Below, one piece after another: positions 54,894 to 63,149 of a stretch of 64,000 bases of DNA. The notes under the pieces are model-generated. The model was not told the origin of the DNA. It worked only from the letters and a program-made list of their open reading frames with translations, and ran no database searches. This DNA comes from Ectopseudomonas alcaliphila (GTDB lineage Bacteria; Pseudomonadota; Gammaproteobacteria; Pseudomonadales; Pseudomonadaceae), in the NCBI RefSeq assembly GCF_900101755.1, contig NZ_FNAE01000001.1, forward strand, positions 1,736,001-1,800,000, written 5' to 3'. Positions within the stretch are counted from its first letter, which is position 1. Every line of letters starts with the position of its first letter. Made by a program: the position numbers and the translations under genes.

Positions 54894-55954
54894 TGCGCAC
54901 CTCCTGGCGCGCTGCGCCGCCAGCGTTGCAGCACCACCAGCAGTAGCACAGCGATCAAACCGAGCAGGAGGAAGAACAGGTAGCGCGGCAGCAGTTGCCA
55001 CCACCAGTCGAACAGTTTGGCGAAGAGCATGATCAGCGCGAAGACCAGACCGGTATTGACCACGTCCCCCCAGCCACGGCGAATGCCCAGCCATATCGTG
55101 AGCCCGGCCAGGACGAAGCCGAGCGTTTGATAGAACGCCTCGATCCAGCCTGTCGACCAGTCGAGATAGCTGCCGCTCCCCCAGTAGGACAGCACCAGCA
55201 CCGGAGCGAGCAGATAGAGCAGACCGACCACTCGGTAGCAGGCGGCAAAGCCCGGATAGCGCCGCTGATCGAGCCATTGTGGCACCAGCAGCAGCGCCGC
55301 CAGCGGCAGGAACAGCTCCGGCCGTTCGCCCAACGACCACCAGTGCCAGCCCGCCCAGTCGCCAAGACGCGCAGCGACGAACAGACCGAAGCAGAGCAAC
55401 GCCACCACCAGCAGCAGGCGCTGGCGGCACTGGTAGGCCAGCAGCAGCGCCAACGCTCCCCAGGGCACAAGGGCCTTGTCCGACGGGGTGATATTGAAGA
55501 TCTGCCCGAGCATCGACAGGTTCAGCACGAAGCAGACGAACGCCAGCACGGCCGCCAGCTTGGCGTAGTAGCCAGAGGTATCGCGCGCCTGCAGCCAGAA
55601 GCACAGCAGCAGGCTGCCGAGGGTGCTGCCGAGGAGGATGGCGACTTGCGCAATGGCGTCGAACAGCCCCCAGAACTGGTAGAACAGGAAGAACAGCCCG
55701 GCCGCCAGCGCCAGCGCGCCGAACAGCGAGGCCAGGCGCATGCCCAGCGACAACTGGCGCGCACGGGCATCGGCATCAATGTCCAGGGTCTGCCGGTAGT
55801 GCGTCAACAACTGGCGATGATGGGCGGTGACCGCCTGTTCCTGCGCCTCACTCAGTTGCAACACCTGCTCGCGGCGCAGCTCGTCCAGCTCCTCGCGAAA
55901 GGCGGTGATGCGAGCGGCGCGTCGCTGCGCCTGCTCACGCTCGAGTTCGGACAT
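54890..55954 (-). CDS. DUF2157 integral membrane protein
   Basis: 354 residues from the ATG at 55954 (MSELEREQAQRRAARITAFR). A ~75-residue cytoplasmic helical part, rich in Arg/Glu/Gln (coiled-coil prone), precedes about ten membrane helices (first near GMRLASLFGALALAAGLFFL). The arrangement matches DUF2157, whose role is unknown. It is followed by the DUF4824-like gene with a 4-bp overlap and preceded by an esterase gene 49 bp upstream on the same strand. The start choice follows the acidic/basic start rather than the longer out-of-family frame. Confidence 0.8.
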   Translation of the reverse strand: MSELEREQAQRRAARITAFREELDELRREQVLQLSEAQEQAVTAHHRQLLTHYRQTLDIDADARARQLSLGMRLASLFGALALAAGLFFLFYQFWGLFDAIAQVAILLGSTLGSLLLCFWLQARDTSGYYAKLAAVLAFVCFVLNLSMLGQIFNITPSDKALVPWGALALLLAYQCRQRLLLVVALLCFGLFVAARLGDWAGWHWWSLGERPELFLPLAALLLVPQWLDQRRYPGFAACYRVVGLLYLLAPVLVLSYWGSGSYLDWSTGWIEAFYQTLGFVLAGLTIWLGIRRGWGDVVNTGLVFALIMLFAKLFDWWWQLLPRYLFFLLLGLIAVLLLVVLQRWRRSAPGGAQ

Positions 55955-56003
55955 GGACACTCCCTGGCGGATAAATTGTCCACAGCCTAGCAGTTGCGCC
56001 GAG

Positions 56004-56438
56004 CTAGGTCGTGAGCAGATGCTCCATCGCCGCGCGCAAGGTATCGGGTATCGCCACCGGGCGATTGCTCGCTCGGTCGACAAACACATGGACGAAGCGT
56101 CCAGCGGCGCAGGCCTGCTCCTCGCCGGCCTTGAAGATCGCCAGCTCGTACTGCACCGAGCTGTTGCCCAGCTTGCCGATGCGCAGCCCGACCTCGATGG
56201 CATCGGGGAAGGCGATGGAGGCGAAGTAGTCGCAGCTGGAGCTGACCACGAAGCCCACCACCGCGCCGTCGTGGATGTCCAGGCCGCCCTCGGCGATCAG
56301 GTAGGCATTCACCGCGCTGTCGAAGTAGCTGTAATAGGTCACGTTGTTGACGTGGCCATAGATGTCGTTGTCGTGCCAGCGCGTGGTGATCGGCTGGAAG
56401 TGGCGGTAATCGCCGCGCAGGTGTTGGGGTTGGTTCAT
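56004..56438 (-). CDS. acyl-CoA thioesterase (hot-dog fold, 4-hydroxybenzoyl-CoA type)
   Basis: 144 residues from the ATG at 56438. The active-site pattern is TRWHDNDIYGHVNNVTYYSYFDSAVNAYL (Asp and His-Val-Asn-Asn), diagnostic of the YbgC/4HBT class. It hydrolyses acyl-CoA thioesters; the precise chain length is unknown. It is the first gene of a minus-strand run after a REP element, followed by DUF2157 49 bp on. Confidence 0.9.
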   Translation of the reverse strand: MNQPQHLRGDYRHFQPITTRWHDNDIYGHVNNVTYYSYFDSAVNAYLIAEGGLDIHDGAVVGFVVSSSCDYFASIAFPDAIEVGLRIGKLGNSSVQYELAIFKAGEEQACAAGRFVHVFVDRASNRPVAIPDTLRAAMEHLLTT

Positions 56439-56458
56439 CGATGATCCTTGGGTTGGAG

Positions 56459-56517
56459 TCGCGGCTAAAGCCCCTCCCACAGAACCGGAACCTTTGTGGG
56501 AGGGGCTTTAGCCGCGG
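56459..56517. repeat. REP inverted pair
   Basis: TCGCGGCTAAAGCCCCTCCC and GTGGGAGGGGCTTTAGCCGC are exact inverted relatives, separated by about 17 bp. The same units are at 8684-8761 and 11530-11627. Confidence 0.85.
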
Positions 56518-56523
56518 CCTGAA

Positions 56524-57687
56524 TCAGTAGGCAGCCTGATAAACGGCCAGGGCCTGCTGCTCGTTCATCTCGCGCGGATTGTTCACCAGCAGACGCTGCT
56601 GCAGCATGGCGTCCGCCGCCAGCGTGGGCAACATCGCCTCGCTCACGCCGGCATCGCGCAGGCGCGTCGGCAGGCCGCTGCGCTGGCTGAAGCCGGCCAG
56701 TGCCTCGATCAGTTGTTCGGCCTGCGTCGCCGCACTGCCCGCACGCAGACGCTCACCCACTACCAGCGGCGCCAGCTCGGCATACAGCGGTGCAGCGACC
56801 GGCGCATTGAAGGCCAGCACCTGTGGCAACACCAGGGCGTTGGACAGCCCATGGGGAATATGGAAATGCCCACCCAGCGGATAGGCCAGCGCATGCACCG
56901 CCGCCACCGGCGCGTTGGCGAACGCCTGCCCGGCGAGGCAAGCGCCGAGCAGCATGGCCTGGCGCGCCTGGCGGTTGCCGCCGTTGTGCACCACCTCATC
57001 GAGATTGGCCGCCAGCAAACGCAGCGCCTCGCGCGCCAGCAGGTCCGAAAGCGGGTTCTTCTTCAGCGCGCTGGTGTAGGCCTCGATGGCATGCACCATG
57101 GCGTCAATGCCGGTGGCAGCGGTAACCGCTGCCGGCAGGCCCAGGGTCAGGTCGGCATCGAGCAGCGCCAGATCCGGCAGCAGCAGCGGCGAAACCACTC
57201 CCATCTTGGTGGTCTCTCCGGTGGTGACGATGGCGATCGGTGTCACCTCGGAGCCGGTACCGGCGGTGGTCGGCACCTGGATCAGCGGCAGGCGCCGCCC
57301 GCGAGCATTGCCCACGCCATAGATCTCGCTCAGCGCCTGGCCGCAGTCAGGGTGCGCCAGCAACGCCACCAGCTTGGCCACATCCATCGAGCTGCCGCCA
57401 CCGAAACCGACCACCAGCTCTGCCTGCCCCTCGCGGGCCTGGGCCACGGCGGCCAGCACCACGGCCTCGGGCGGGTCGGCCAGCACCTGGTCGAATACCT
57501 GCACGCTCATGCCAGCGCGGGCGAAGCCCGGCAGCAAGGGTTCCAGCAGGCCGAGACGGGTGATACCGGGATCGGTGACGATCAGCACGCGCTGGGCGCC
57601 GCGCTCGCGGCAGAGTTCGGCCATACGCAGGCTGGCGCCGGATTCGCAGAGAATCTGCGCGGTGGTGGCGAAGCTGAAGGGATGCAT
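56524..57687 (-). CDS. iron-containing alcohol dehydrogenase
   Basis: 387 residues, with AGGAG 7 nt before the ATG. The group III alcohol dehydrogenase motifs are visible: GGGSSMDVAKLVALLA (about 95-110, NAD-binding), IQVPTTAGTGSEVTPIAIV, and iron-ligand histidines in MVHAIEAY, PVAAVHALAYPLGGHFHIPHG. It oxidises a short-chain alcohol or reduces the aldehyde with NAD. It follows the acyl-CoA dehydrogenase gene on the same strand after a gap of repeats, so a role with that catabolic pair is possible but not shown. Confidence 0.93.
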   Translation of the reverse strand: MHPFSFATTAQILCESGASLRMAELCRERGAQRVLIVTDPGITRLGLLEPLLPGFARAGMSVQVFDQVLADPPEAVVLAAVAQAREGQAELVVGFGGGSSMDVAKLVALLAHPDCGQALSEIYGVGNARGRRLPLIQVPTTAGTGSEVTPIAIVTTGETTKMGVVSPLLLPDLALLDADLTLGLPAAVTAATGIDAMVHAIEAYTSALKKNPLSDLLAREALRLLAANLDEVVHNGGNRQARQAMLLGACLAGQAFANAPVAAVHALAYPLGGHFHIPHGLSNALVLPQVLAFNAPVAAPLYAELAPLVVGERLRAGSAATQAEQLIEALAGFSQRSGLPTRLRDAGVSEAMLPTLAADAMLQQRLLVNNPREMNEQQALAVYQAAY

Positions 57688-57706
57688 TGGGTTGCTCCTC
57701 TTGTTG

Positions 57707-57806
57707 TGGCCCGGATGGAATCCGGGGGTCGGTCGTACAAATGTCCCCGGATTGCATCCGGGCTACGCCGCTGCACGTCTCACGTGTAGGGTGCGCCGCG
57801 CGCACC
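57707..57806. repeat. repeat cluster upstream of the Fe-alcohol dehydrogenase
   Basis: GGCCCGGATGGAATCCGGGG (57708-57727) and CCCCGGATTGCATCCGGGCT (57746-57764) are CCCGGAT inverted-repeat units. TAGGGTGCGCCGCGCGCACC (57787-57806) is an inverted copy of the dispersed 20-bp repeat. The cluster fills the gap to the next gene. Confidence 0.75.
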
Positions 57807-57817
57807 AATAACCCGCG

Positions 57818-59608
57818 CTAGAACGCGAAGCTCTCCTCGTCCATGGCCATCAGACAATCCGCCCCGCCCAGCAAAGCTTCGCGGTGCGCGCTGGCACGCG
57901 GCAGCACGCGGCGCAGGTAGAACTGCGCGCTGTGCAGCTTGGCCTGGTAGAACTCCGTCTCGCCGCTGTCCGCCTCCAGCGCATCCTGCGCCCGCGCCGC
58001 GGCCTGCAGCCAGAAGCCGGCCAGCAGCAGGTAAGCCGAATACTGGAGAAAATCCACCGAGGTGGCGCCGATCTCCTGCGGGTCGCGCTGACAGGCGGCG
58101 ATCACCGCACTGCTCAGCTCACGCCATTCGCCGAGACGCGCCTGCACCATGGCCGCCATCTGCGCCAGCGCCGGGCGATTGGCCTGCGCGTCGCACAATT
58201 CGCTGAACTCGGCCTGCAGCGCAGACAGTTCGGTGCCACCGTCGCCCAGCAATTTACGGCGGATATAGTCCAGCGCCTGGATACCATTGGTCCCTTCGTA
58301 AAGCTGGGTGATGCGACTGTCGCGCATCAACTGCTCCATGCCCCACTCGCGGATGAAGCCGTGCCCGCCGTAAACCTGCACGCCGTGGCTGGCCACTTCC
58401 TGGCCCATATCGGTGAAGAACGCCTTGACGATGGGGATCAGCAGCGCCGCGCGCTTGCCGGCCGCCTTGCGTGCCTCGGCCGACTCGGCGCCGTGCTCCA
58501 GGTCGAGCTGGCGTGCGGTGTAGGCAGCCAGCATGCGGCTGCCCTCGACCAGGGTCTTCTGGGTCAGCAGCATGCGCCGCACGTCGGGATGCACGATGAT
58601 CGGATCGGCCGCCTTGTCCGGTGCCTGCACGCCCGCCAGGCCACGCGACTGCAGGCGTTCGCGGGCGTAGCGCAGAGCGCCCTGGAAGGCTGCCTCGCCA
58701 ATGCCCAGGCCCTGCAGGCCGACCTGAAAGCGCGCGTCGTTCATCATGGTGAACATGCAGGCCAGGCCCTGGTTGGCCTCGCCCACCAACCAACCGGTGG
58801 CACCGTCGAAGTTCATCACGCAGGTGGAGGCCCCCTTGATGCCCATCTTGTGCTCGATGGCGCCACACGACAGCGTGTTGCGTTCGCCCGGCGTGCCGTC
58901 GGCGGTGGCGATGAACTTCGGCACCAGCAGCAGCGAAATACCCTTCACCCCCGCCGGTGCATCCGGCAGGCGCGCCAGCACCAGATGGATGATGTTTTCG
59001 GAGATGTCCTGCTCGCCGCCGCTGATAAAGATCTTGCTGCCGCTGACCTTGTAGCTGCCATCGGCCTGCGGCTCGGCGCGGGTACGCAGCAGGGCCAGGT
59101 CGGTGCCGGCCTGCGGCTCGGTCAGGCACATGGTGCCGGTCCACTGGCCGCTGACCAGCTTGCCCAGGTAAGTCTGCTTGAGCGCTTCGCTACCGTGCTT
59201 GTGCAGCGCCAGTACGGCGCCTTCGGTCAGCCCGGAGTAGACACGAAAGGACAGCGAGGCGCCCATCAGCATCTCGTGAAAGGCGAAGGCCACCAGCTGC
59301 GGAAAGCCCTGGCCGCCATACTCCACCGGCCCGGTCATGCTCGCCCAGCCGTTGTCCACGTACTGCCGGTAGGCATCGGCAAAGCCCTTGGGCGTGCTGA
59401 CCTGGCCATTCTCCAGGCGGCAGCCCTCCTCATCGCTGTTGCGATTGAGCGGCGCGACCTCACCGGCGGCGAAGGCCGCAGCCTCCTCCAGCACGCCGTC
59501 GATCAGCTCGCGATCCAGGCCGTTGCCCAGGCGCTCGCAGTGGCCGGCAGCGTCGAACAGCTCGTGCAGCACGAAGCGCATATCGCGCAATGGCGCCTGA
59601 TAACTCAT
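57818..59608 (-). CDS. acyl-CoA dehydrogenase, long C-terminal-extended type
   Basis: 596 residues, longer than the usual ~390. Family motifs are present: GTMCLTEPQAGTDLALLRTRA (about 158-178), FISGGEQDISENIIHLVLAR, and QVYGGHGFIREWGMEQLMRD with YEGTNGIQALDYIRRK near 440-460, where Glu of YEGTNGIQ is the probable catalytic base. A ~130-residue C-terminal extension matches the DmdC/AidB-like acyl-CoA dehydrogenases with a fourth helical domain. It oxidises an acyl-CoA using FAD. Its ATG overlaps the stop of the 3-hydroxyacyl-CoA dehydrogenase gene (ATGA), so the two are co-translated. Confidence 0.92.
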   Translation of the reverse strand: MSYQAPLRDMRFVLHELFDAAGHCERLGNGLDRELIDGVLEEAAAFAAGEVAPLNRNSDEEGCRLENGQVSTPKGFADAYRQYVDNGWASMTGPVEYGGQGFPQLVAFAFHEMLMGASLSFRVYSGLTEGAVLALHKHGSEALKQTYLGKLVSGQWTGTMCLTEPQAGTDLALLRTRAEPQADGSYKVSGSKIFISGGEQDISENIIHLVLARLPDAPAGVKGISLLLVPKFIATADGTPGERNTLSCGAIEHKMGIKGASTCVMNFDGATGWLVGEANQGLACMFTMMNDARFQVGLQGLGIGEAAFQGALRYARERLQSRGLAGVQAPDKAADPIIVHPDVRRMLLTQKTLVEGSRMLAAYTARQLDLEHGAESAEARKAAGKRAALLIPIVKAFFTDMGQEVASHGVQVYGGHGFIREWGMEQLMRDSRITQLYEGTNGIQALDYIRRKLLGDGGTELSALQAEFSELCDAQANRPALAQMAAMVQARLGEWRELSSAVIAACQRDPQEIGATSVDFLQYSAYLLLAGFWLQAAARAQDALEADSGETEFYQAKLHSAQFYLRRVLPRASAHREALLGGADCLMAMDEESFAF

Positions 59609-60846
59609 ACCTCGCCCTCCTGTACGTCAGCGAAACGCTTGTTGTCGCCCGCCAGGCGCTCGATCAACGCCGCCGGCTGCCAGTGGTTGCCAAAGCGTTC
59701 GGCCAGTTGCAGCAGCCGTTGGCGAATTGCGCCGACACCCTCGCCATCTGCCCAGGCCATTGGGCCGCCGCGCTCGGCGGGAAAGCCGTAACCGTTGAGG
59801 TAGACCAGATCGATATCACGGCTGTTGGCGGCGATGTTCCCCTCGAGAATCTTCGCCCCCTCGTTGACCAATGCCAGCAGGCAACGCTCGAGAATTTCCT
59901 CGTTGCCGATCTCACGGCGGGTTAACCCCAGGCGCTCCGATTGCATCTGCACCAGACCGTCGACGACCGGGTCATGCTCGGCCTGGCGGCTGCCGGGCGC
60001 GTAGAGGTAGTAACCCTTGCCGCTCTTCTGGCCGAAGCGGCCCAGTTCGCACAGGCGGTTGTCCACCTGCACCGCCGGATCGTCCTGGCCCTGGCCGGCC
60101 AGTTCACGGGCGCGCCACTCCAGGTCGATACCGACCACGTCGTACATGCGAAACGGCCCCATGGCGAAACCGAAAGCCTGCAGCGCGGCATCCACCTGAT
60201 GCGGCCAGGCGCCTTCGAGCAGCAGCATGCGCGCCTCGCGCACGTAGGTATGCAGCATGCGGTTGCCGATGAAACCGTGACAGTTGCCGGCCACCACCGC
60301 CACCTTGCCCATGCGCTCGCCGAGTTCCTGAGCGGCCTGCAGCACGGCAGGCGCAGTTCTGGCACCACGCACGATTTCCAGCAGTTTCATGATGTGCGCC
60401 GGGCTGAAGAAGTGCAGACCCAGAACCGATTCCGGCCGCGAGGTGACTGCGGCGATGGCGTCGACATCCAGCGCCGAGGTGTTGCTGGCGAGGATGGCGC
60501 CGGGCTTCAGCACCGCGTCCAGCTCGCGGAAGATGCGCTGCTTGAGCTCGAGATTCTCGTAAACCGCCTCGATCACCAGATCGGCATCAGCCAGCGCCGC
60601 ATAACCGTCCACCCCCTCGACGCGGGCTCGCCGCGCCGCGGCTTCGGCGGAATAGATACGGCCCTTGGCGACGTTGTGCGCCCAGGTCTGCTCGGCCATC
60701 TCCAGCCCCTGCTCGACCATCTGCGGGTTGTTGTCCAGCCACAGCACACGCAGGCCGGCATTGGCCAGGCTGATGACGATACCGCGGCCCATGGTGCCGG
60801 CGCCGATCACGGCAGCACAGCGAAGCGGCGAGACGACTTTATTCAT
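59605..60846 (-). CDS. 3-hydroxyacyl-CoA dehydrogenase
   Basis: 413 residues from the ATG at 60846; the start 21 nt upstream has a poorer site. The NAD-binding motif is AVIGAGTMGRGIVISLANAG, then IEAVYENLELKQ, NTSALDVDAIAAVTSRP, and the catalytic LGLHFFSPAHIMKLLEIV. The C-terminal half contains two HCDH domains, the second with GEGVGAIRQRLLQLAERFG. There is no crotonase domain, so it is monofunctional, unlike FadB. It oxidises 3-hydroxyacyl-CoA and precedes the acyl-CoA dehydrogenase gene. It is divergent from the LysR gene. Confidence 0.93.
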   Translation of the reverse strand: MNKVVSPLRCAAVIGAGTMGRGIVISLANAGLRVLWLDNNPQMVEQGLEMAEQTWAHNVAKGRIYSAEAAARRARVEGVDGYAALADADLVIEAVYENLELKQRIFRELDAVLKPGAILASNTSALDVDAIAAVTSRPESVLGLHFFSPAHIMKLLEIVRGARTAPAVLQAAQELGERMGKVAVVAGNCHGFIGNRMLHTYVREARMLLLEGAWPHQVDAALQAFGFAMGPFRMYDVVGIDLEWRARELAGQGQDDPAVQVDNRLCELGRFGQKSGKGYYLYAPGSRQAEHDPVVDGLVQMQSERLGLTRREIGNEEILERCLLALVNEGAKILEGNIAANSRDIDLVYLNGYGFPAERGGPMAWADGEGVGAIRQRLLQLAERFGNHWQPAALIERLAGDNKRFADVQEGEV

Positions 60847-60926
60847 TGTTGTTCCTCTCGTGCACAAACAGAAAAGCTTGGGTCACGATAAGCAAGCCGC
60901 TACTATTTTTGAAATTTAGTCTTGTG

Positions 60927-60937
60927 ATACGACGTAT
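60927..60937. promoter_or_regulatory. ATACG-A-CGTAT palindrome between the dehydrogenase and LysR gene
   Basis: A perfect 5-bp palindrome with a 1-bp centre, flanked by TG on the left and TTCA on the right, 8 bp before the LysR ATG in the 98-bp divergent gap. The position fits a LysR autoregulatory or activation site (T-N11-A class). Confidence 0.45.
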
Positions 60938-60944
60938 TCAGTAG

Positions 60945-61868
60945 ATGAATTTCACCAACTTCGACCTCAACCTGCTGCGGGTGCTCGACGCCCTGCTGCG
61001 CGAGCAGAACGTTTCGCGCGCCGCAGAACGCCTGGCGCTGAGCCAGCCGGCGGTGAGCAACGCGCTCAATCGCCTGCGCGTACTGCTCGACGACCCGCTG
61101 CTGGTTCGCGTGGGCAGGCGCATGCAACCCACTCCGCGAGCACTGGCACTGGAAGCACCGATCCGCAGTGCGTTACGTCAGCTGGAACAGAGCCTGAGCG
61201 CCGGTGAGTCGTTCGAGCCGGGTGAAAGTCGCCAGCGCTTTCGCATCGCCGTCACCGATTATGTCGAACTGGTGTGCATGCCACGCCTGCTCGACCGCCT
61301 GAGCCAGAAGGCACCCGGCATCGGCATCGATATACGCCACCTCAGCCCGAGCCTGCCGATGGAGGCGCTGGACAAGGGCGAGCTGGACCTGGTGCTGGGC
61401 CGCTTCGACGAAATGCCTGCGCGCTTCGCCCGCCGTCACTGGATGAGCGAAACACTCAAGCTGGCAGCACGTAACGATCACCCGCTGCTGCAGGGGCAAC
61501 CGGATCTGGCCACTTTCCTGCGCCTGCGCCACCTCTGGGTACACGGCGGGCAGACCCGCGGCATGGTCGATCAGTGGCTGGGCGAGCAGGGCCTGTCGCG
61601 ACAGATTCTCTACACCACGCCGAACTACCTGCAGGCCGCGCATATCGTCGCCGGCAGCGAACTGACGGCGGTACTGCCCACCGCCCTGGCCCGACATTTC
61701 GCCACGCTGCTGCCGCTACAACTATTCGATCTGCCCTTCACCCTCGGGCCCTTCCATCTGGAAGTGGTCAGCCTGGCACAGCGTCAGCGCGATGCGGCGC
61801 TGCAATGGCTGATCGAGGAAATCGTCGCGGTGAATCGTCAGGCCCAGGGCACGCACAGCGCACCCTAG
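60945..61868 (+). CDS. LysR family regulator of the acyl-CoA operon
   Basis: 307 residues. The helix-turn-helix is NFDLNLLRVLDALLREQN then VSRAAERLALSQPAVSNALN (about 5-45). The C-terminal domain binds an unknown inducer, perhaps an acyl-CoA or a derived metabolite, by analogy with its position. The gene is divergent from the 3-hydroxyacyl-CoA dehydrogenase. The last codons (GTHSAP-stop) are encoded by a copy of the dispersed 20-bp repeat (61848-61867), and its stop overlaps the convergent transporter stop by 3 bp in CTAG. Confidence 0.88.
   Translation: MNFTNFDLNLLRVLDALLREQNVSRAAERLALSQPAVSNALNRLRVLLDDPLLVRVGRRMQPTPRALALEAPIRSALRQLEQSLSAGESFEPGESRQRFRIAVTDYVELVCMPRLLDRLSQKAPGIGIDIRHLSPSLPMEALDKGELDLVLGRFDEMPARFARRHWMSETLKLAARNDHPLLQGQPDLATFLRLRHLWVHGGQTRGMVDQWLGEQGLSRQILYTTPNYLQAAHIVAGSELTAVLPTALARHFATLLPLQLFDLPFTLGPFHLEVVSLAQRQRDAALQWLIEEIVAVNRQAQGTHSAP
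61848..61867. repeat. dispersed repeat copy forming the LysR 3' end
   Basis: GGCACGCACAGCGCACCCTA matches 44457-44476 at 17 of 20 positions and lies inside coding sequence, giving both convergent genes their stop codons. Confidence 0.6.
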
Positions 61869-63148
61869 GCGCGGGCCTGTTTATCGGCGCGACCGCCCAG
61901 GTACCAGCCGAGCACGCCCCACAGCGCGGCGCAGAGCGCACCGACCACGGCCACCAGCCAGGCGCCGTGGCCGAGCATGTCCAGCCCCGCCTTGGCCCAG
62001 CCGCTGAGGGCATCGCCGCCGCGGTAGACCACGGTGTCGATGAAATTCTTGGCCTTGTACTTGCTCTCGGCATCCAGCGGCGCGAAGAGCATTTCCCGCC
62101 CTGGCCGGACGAAGGCGTACTCGCCGATGCGCCGGACGATCATCAGCCCCGCCAACATGGCGAAGGTCGGCGCCAGCGCCAGGCCGATAAAGCCCAGGCA
62201 GACCAGCGCCGGCACCAGCGACAGCAGCACGCGCACGCCCAGCTTCTGCGCCACCCTGCCGGTGATGAATACCTGAGTCGCCAGGGCGCCGGCCTGCACG
62301 ACGAAATCGATCACGCCGAACACCCGGACCTGCGCGGCGCGATCCGGAAACAGCTCGGCCACCAGGCGCGCCTGTTCGAAGTAGAGAAAGGTGCTCACCG
62401 AGGTGAGTAGCAAAATGAACGCGCCGATACCCAGCAGGTAACGCGAACCGAGCATACGCGTCAGCCCGCTGAACGGATTGCCCGGCACCGGCTTGCGCGG
62501 GCTTTCGCTGGGTAGCGCCCCAGGCCTTCCGGCGCCCTGGCGCTCGCGCCAGGCCATCAGGTAATGCTTGAGCGCCATGGCCGCACCGAGCAGCACGGCG
62601 GCCATCAGCATCAGGCCGGACTCGCCAACGGTGCCGATCAGGAGCGCGCTCAGCAGCGGCCCGCACAGCCCGCCGACGCTGGCGCCCGCAGCGATGAAGG
62701 CGAACAACCGCCGCGCCTGGGCGCCGTCGAACACATCGGCCATCAGGCTCCAGGCCACCGAAACGACGAACAGGTTGTAGACCGAGATCCACACGTAGAA
62801 CACCCGCGCCAGCCACACGCTGTCGTGATCGACGCGAAACAGCAGGACGAAGGCCAGCAGGTTGAGACAGAAGAAGCCGTACACCCAGTCGATGAAATGG
62901 ATGCGCGGGACTCTCGAGTTGAGCCAGGCGAACAGCGGTACCGCCAGCAGCATGACGACGAAGGTGGCGGTGAACAGCCACTGCAGGTTGTTCACCCCGC
63001 CGGTAATGCCCATCGCCTCGCGAATGGGCCGCAGCATGAAGTAGCCGGCGAACAGGCAAAAGAACAAGGCGAAGCCGGCCAGCACCGCAGCCAGTTCCTG
63101 CTCCTCGGCATTGATCGCCCGCGCAAGGCGCCGGGTCAGCGCCTGCAT
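61865..63148 (-). CDS. ADP/ATP-translocase-like (NTP/NDP exchange) membrane transporter
   Basis: 427 residues with about twelve membrane helices. Segments such as GFALFFCLFAGYFMLRPIRE, WSLMADVFDGAQARRLFAFI and RIGEYAFVRPGREMLFAPLD, then SKYKAKNFIDTVVYRGGDA, resemble the TLC nucleotide-transporter family known from rickettsiae and plastids, and are shared with many free-living bacterial homologues annotated as MFS. In free-living bacteria the substrate is unknown. It is followed on the same strand (upstream in transcription) by the aldo/keto reductase gene, 1 bp apart, so both are one transcript. Confidence 0.8.
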   Translation of the reverse strand: MQALTRRLARAINAEEQELAAVLAGFALFFCLFAGYFMLRPIREAMGITGGVNNLQWLFTATFVVMLLAVPLFAWLNSRVPRIHFIDWVYGFFCLNLLAFVLLFRVDHDSVWLARVFYVWISVYNLFVVSVAWSLMADVFDGAQARRLFAFIAAGASVGGLCGPLLSALLIGTVGESGLMLMAAVLLGAAMALKHYLMAWRERQGAGRPGALPSESPRKPVPGNPFSGLTRMLGSRYLLGIGAFILLLTSVSTFLYFEQARLVAELFPDRAAQVRVFGVIDFVVQAGALATQVFITGRVAQKLGVRVLLSLVPALVCLGFIGLALAPTFAMLAGLMIVRRIGEYAFVRPGREMLFAPLDAESKYKAKNFIDTVVYRGGDALSGWAKAGLDMLGHGAWLVAVVGALCAALWGVLGWYLGGRADKQARA

Positions 63149-63149
63149 C

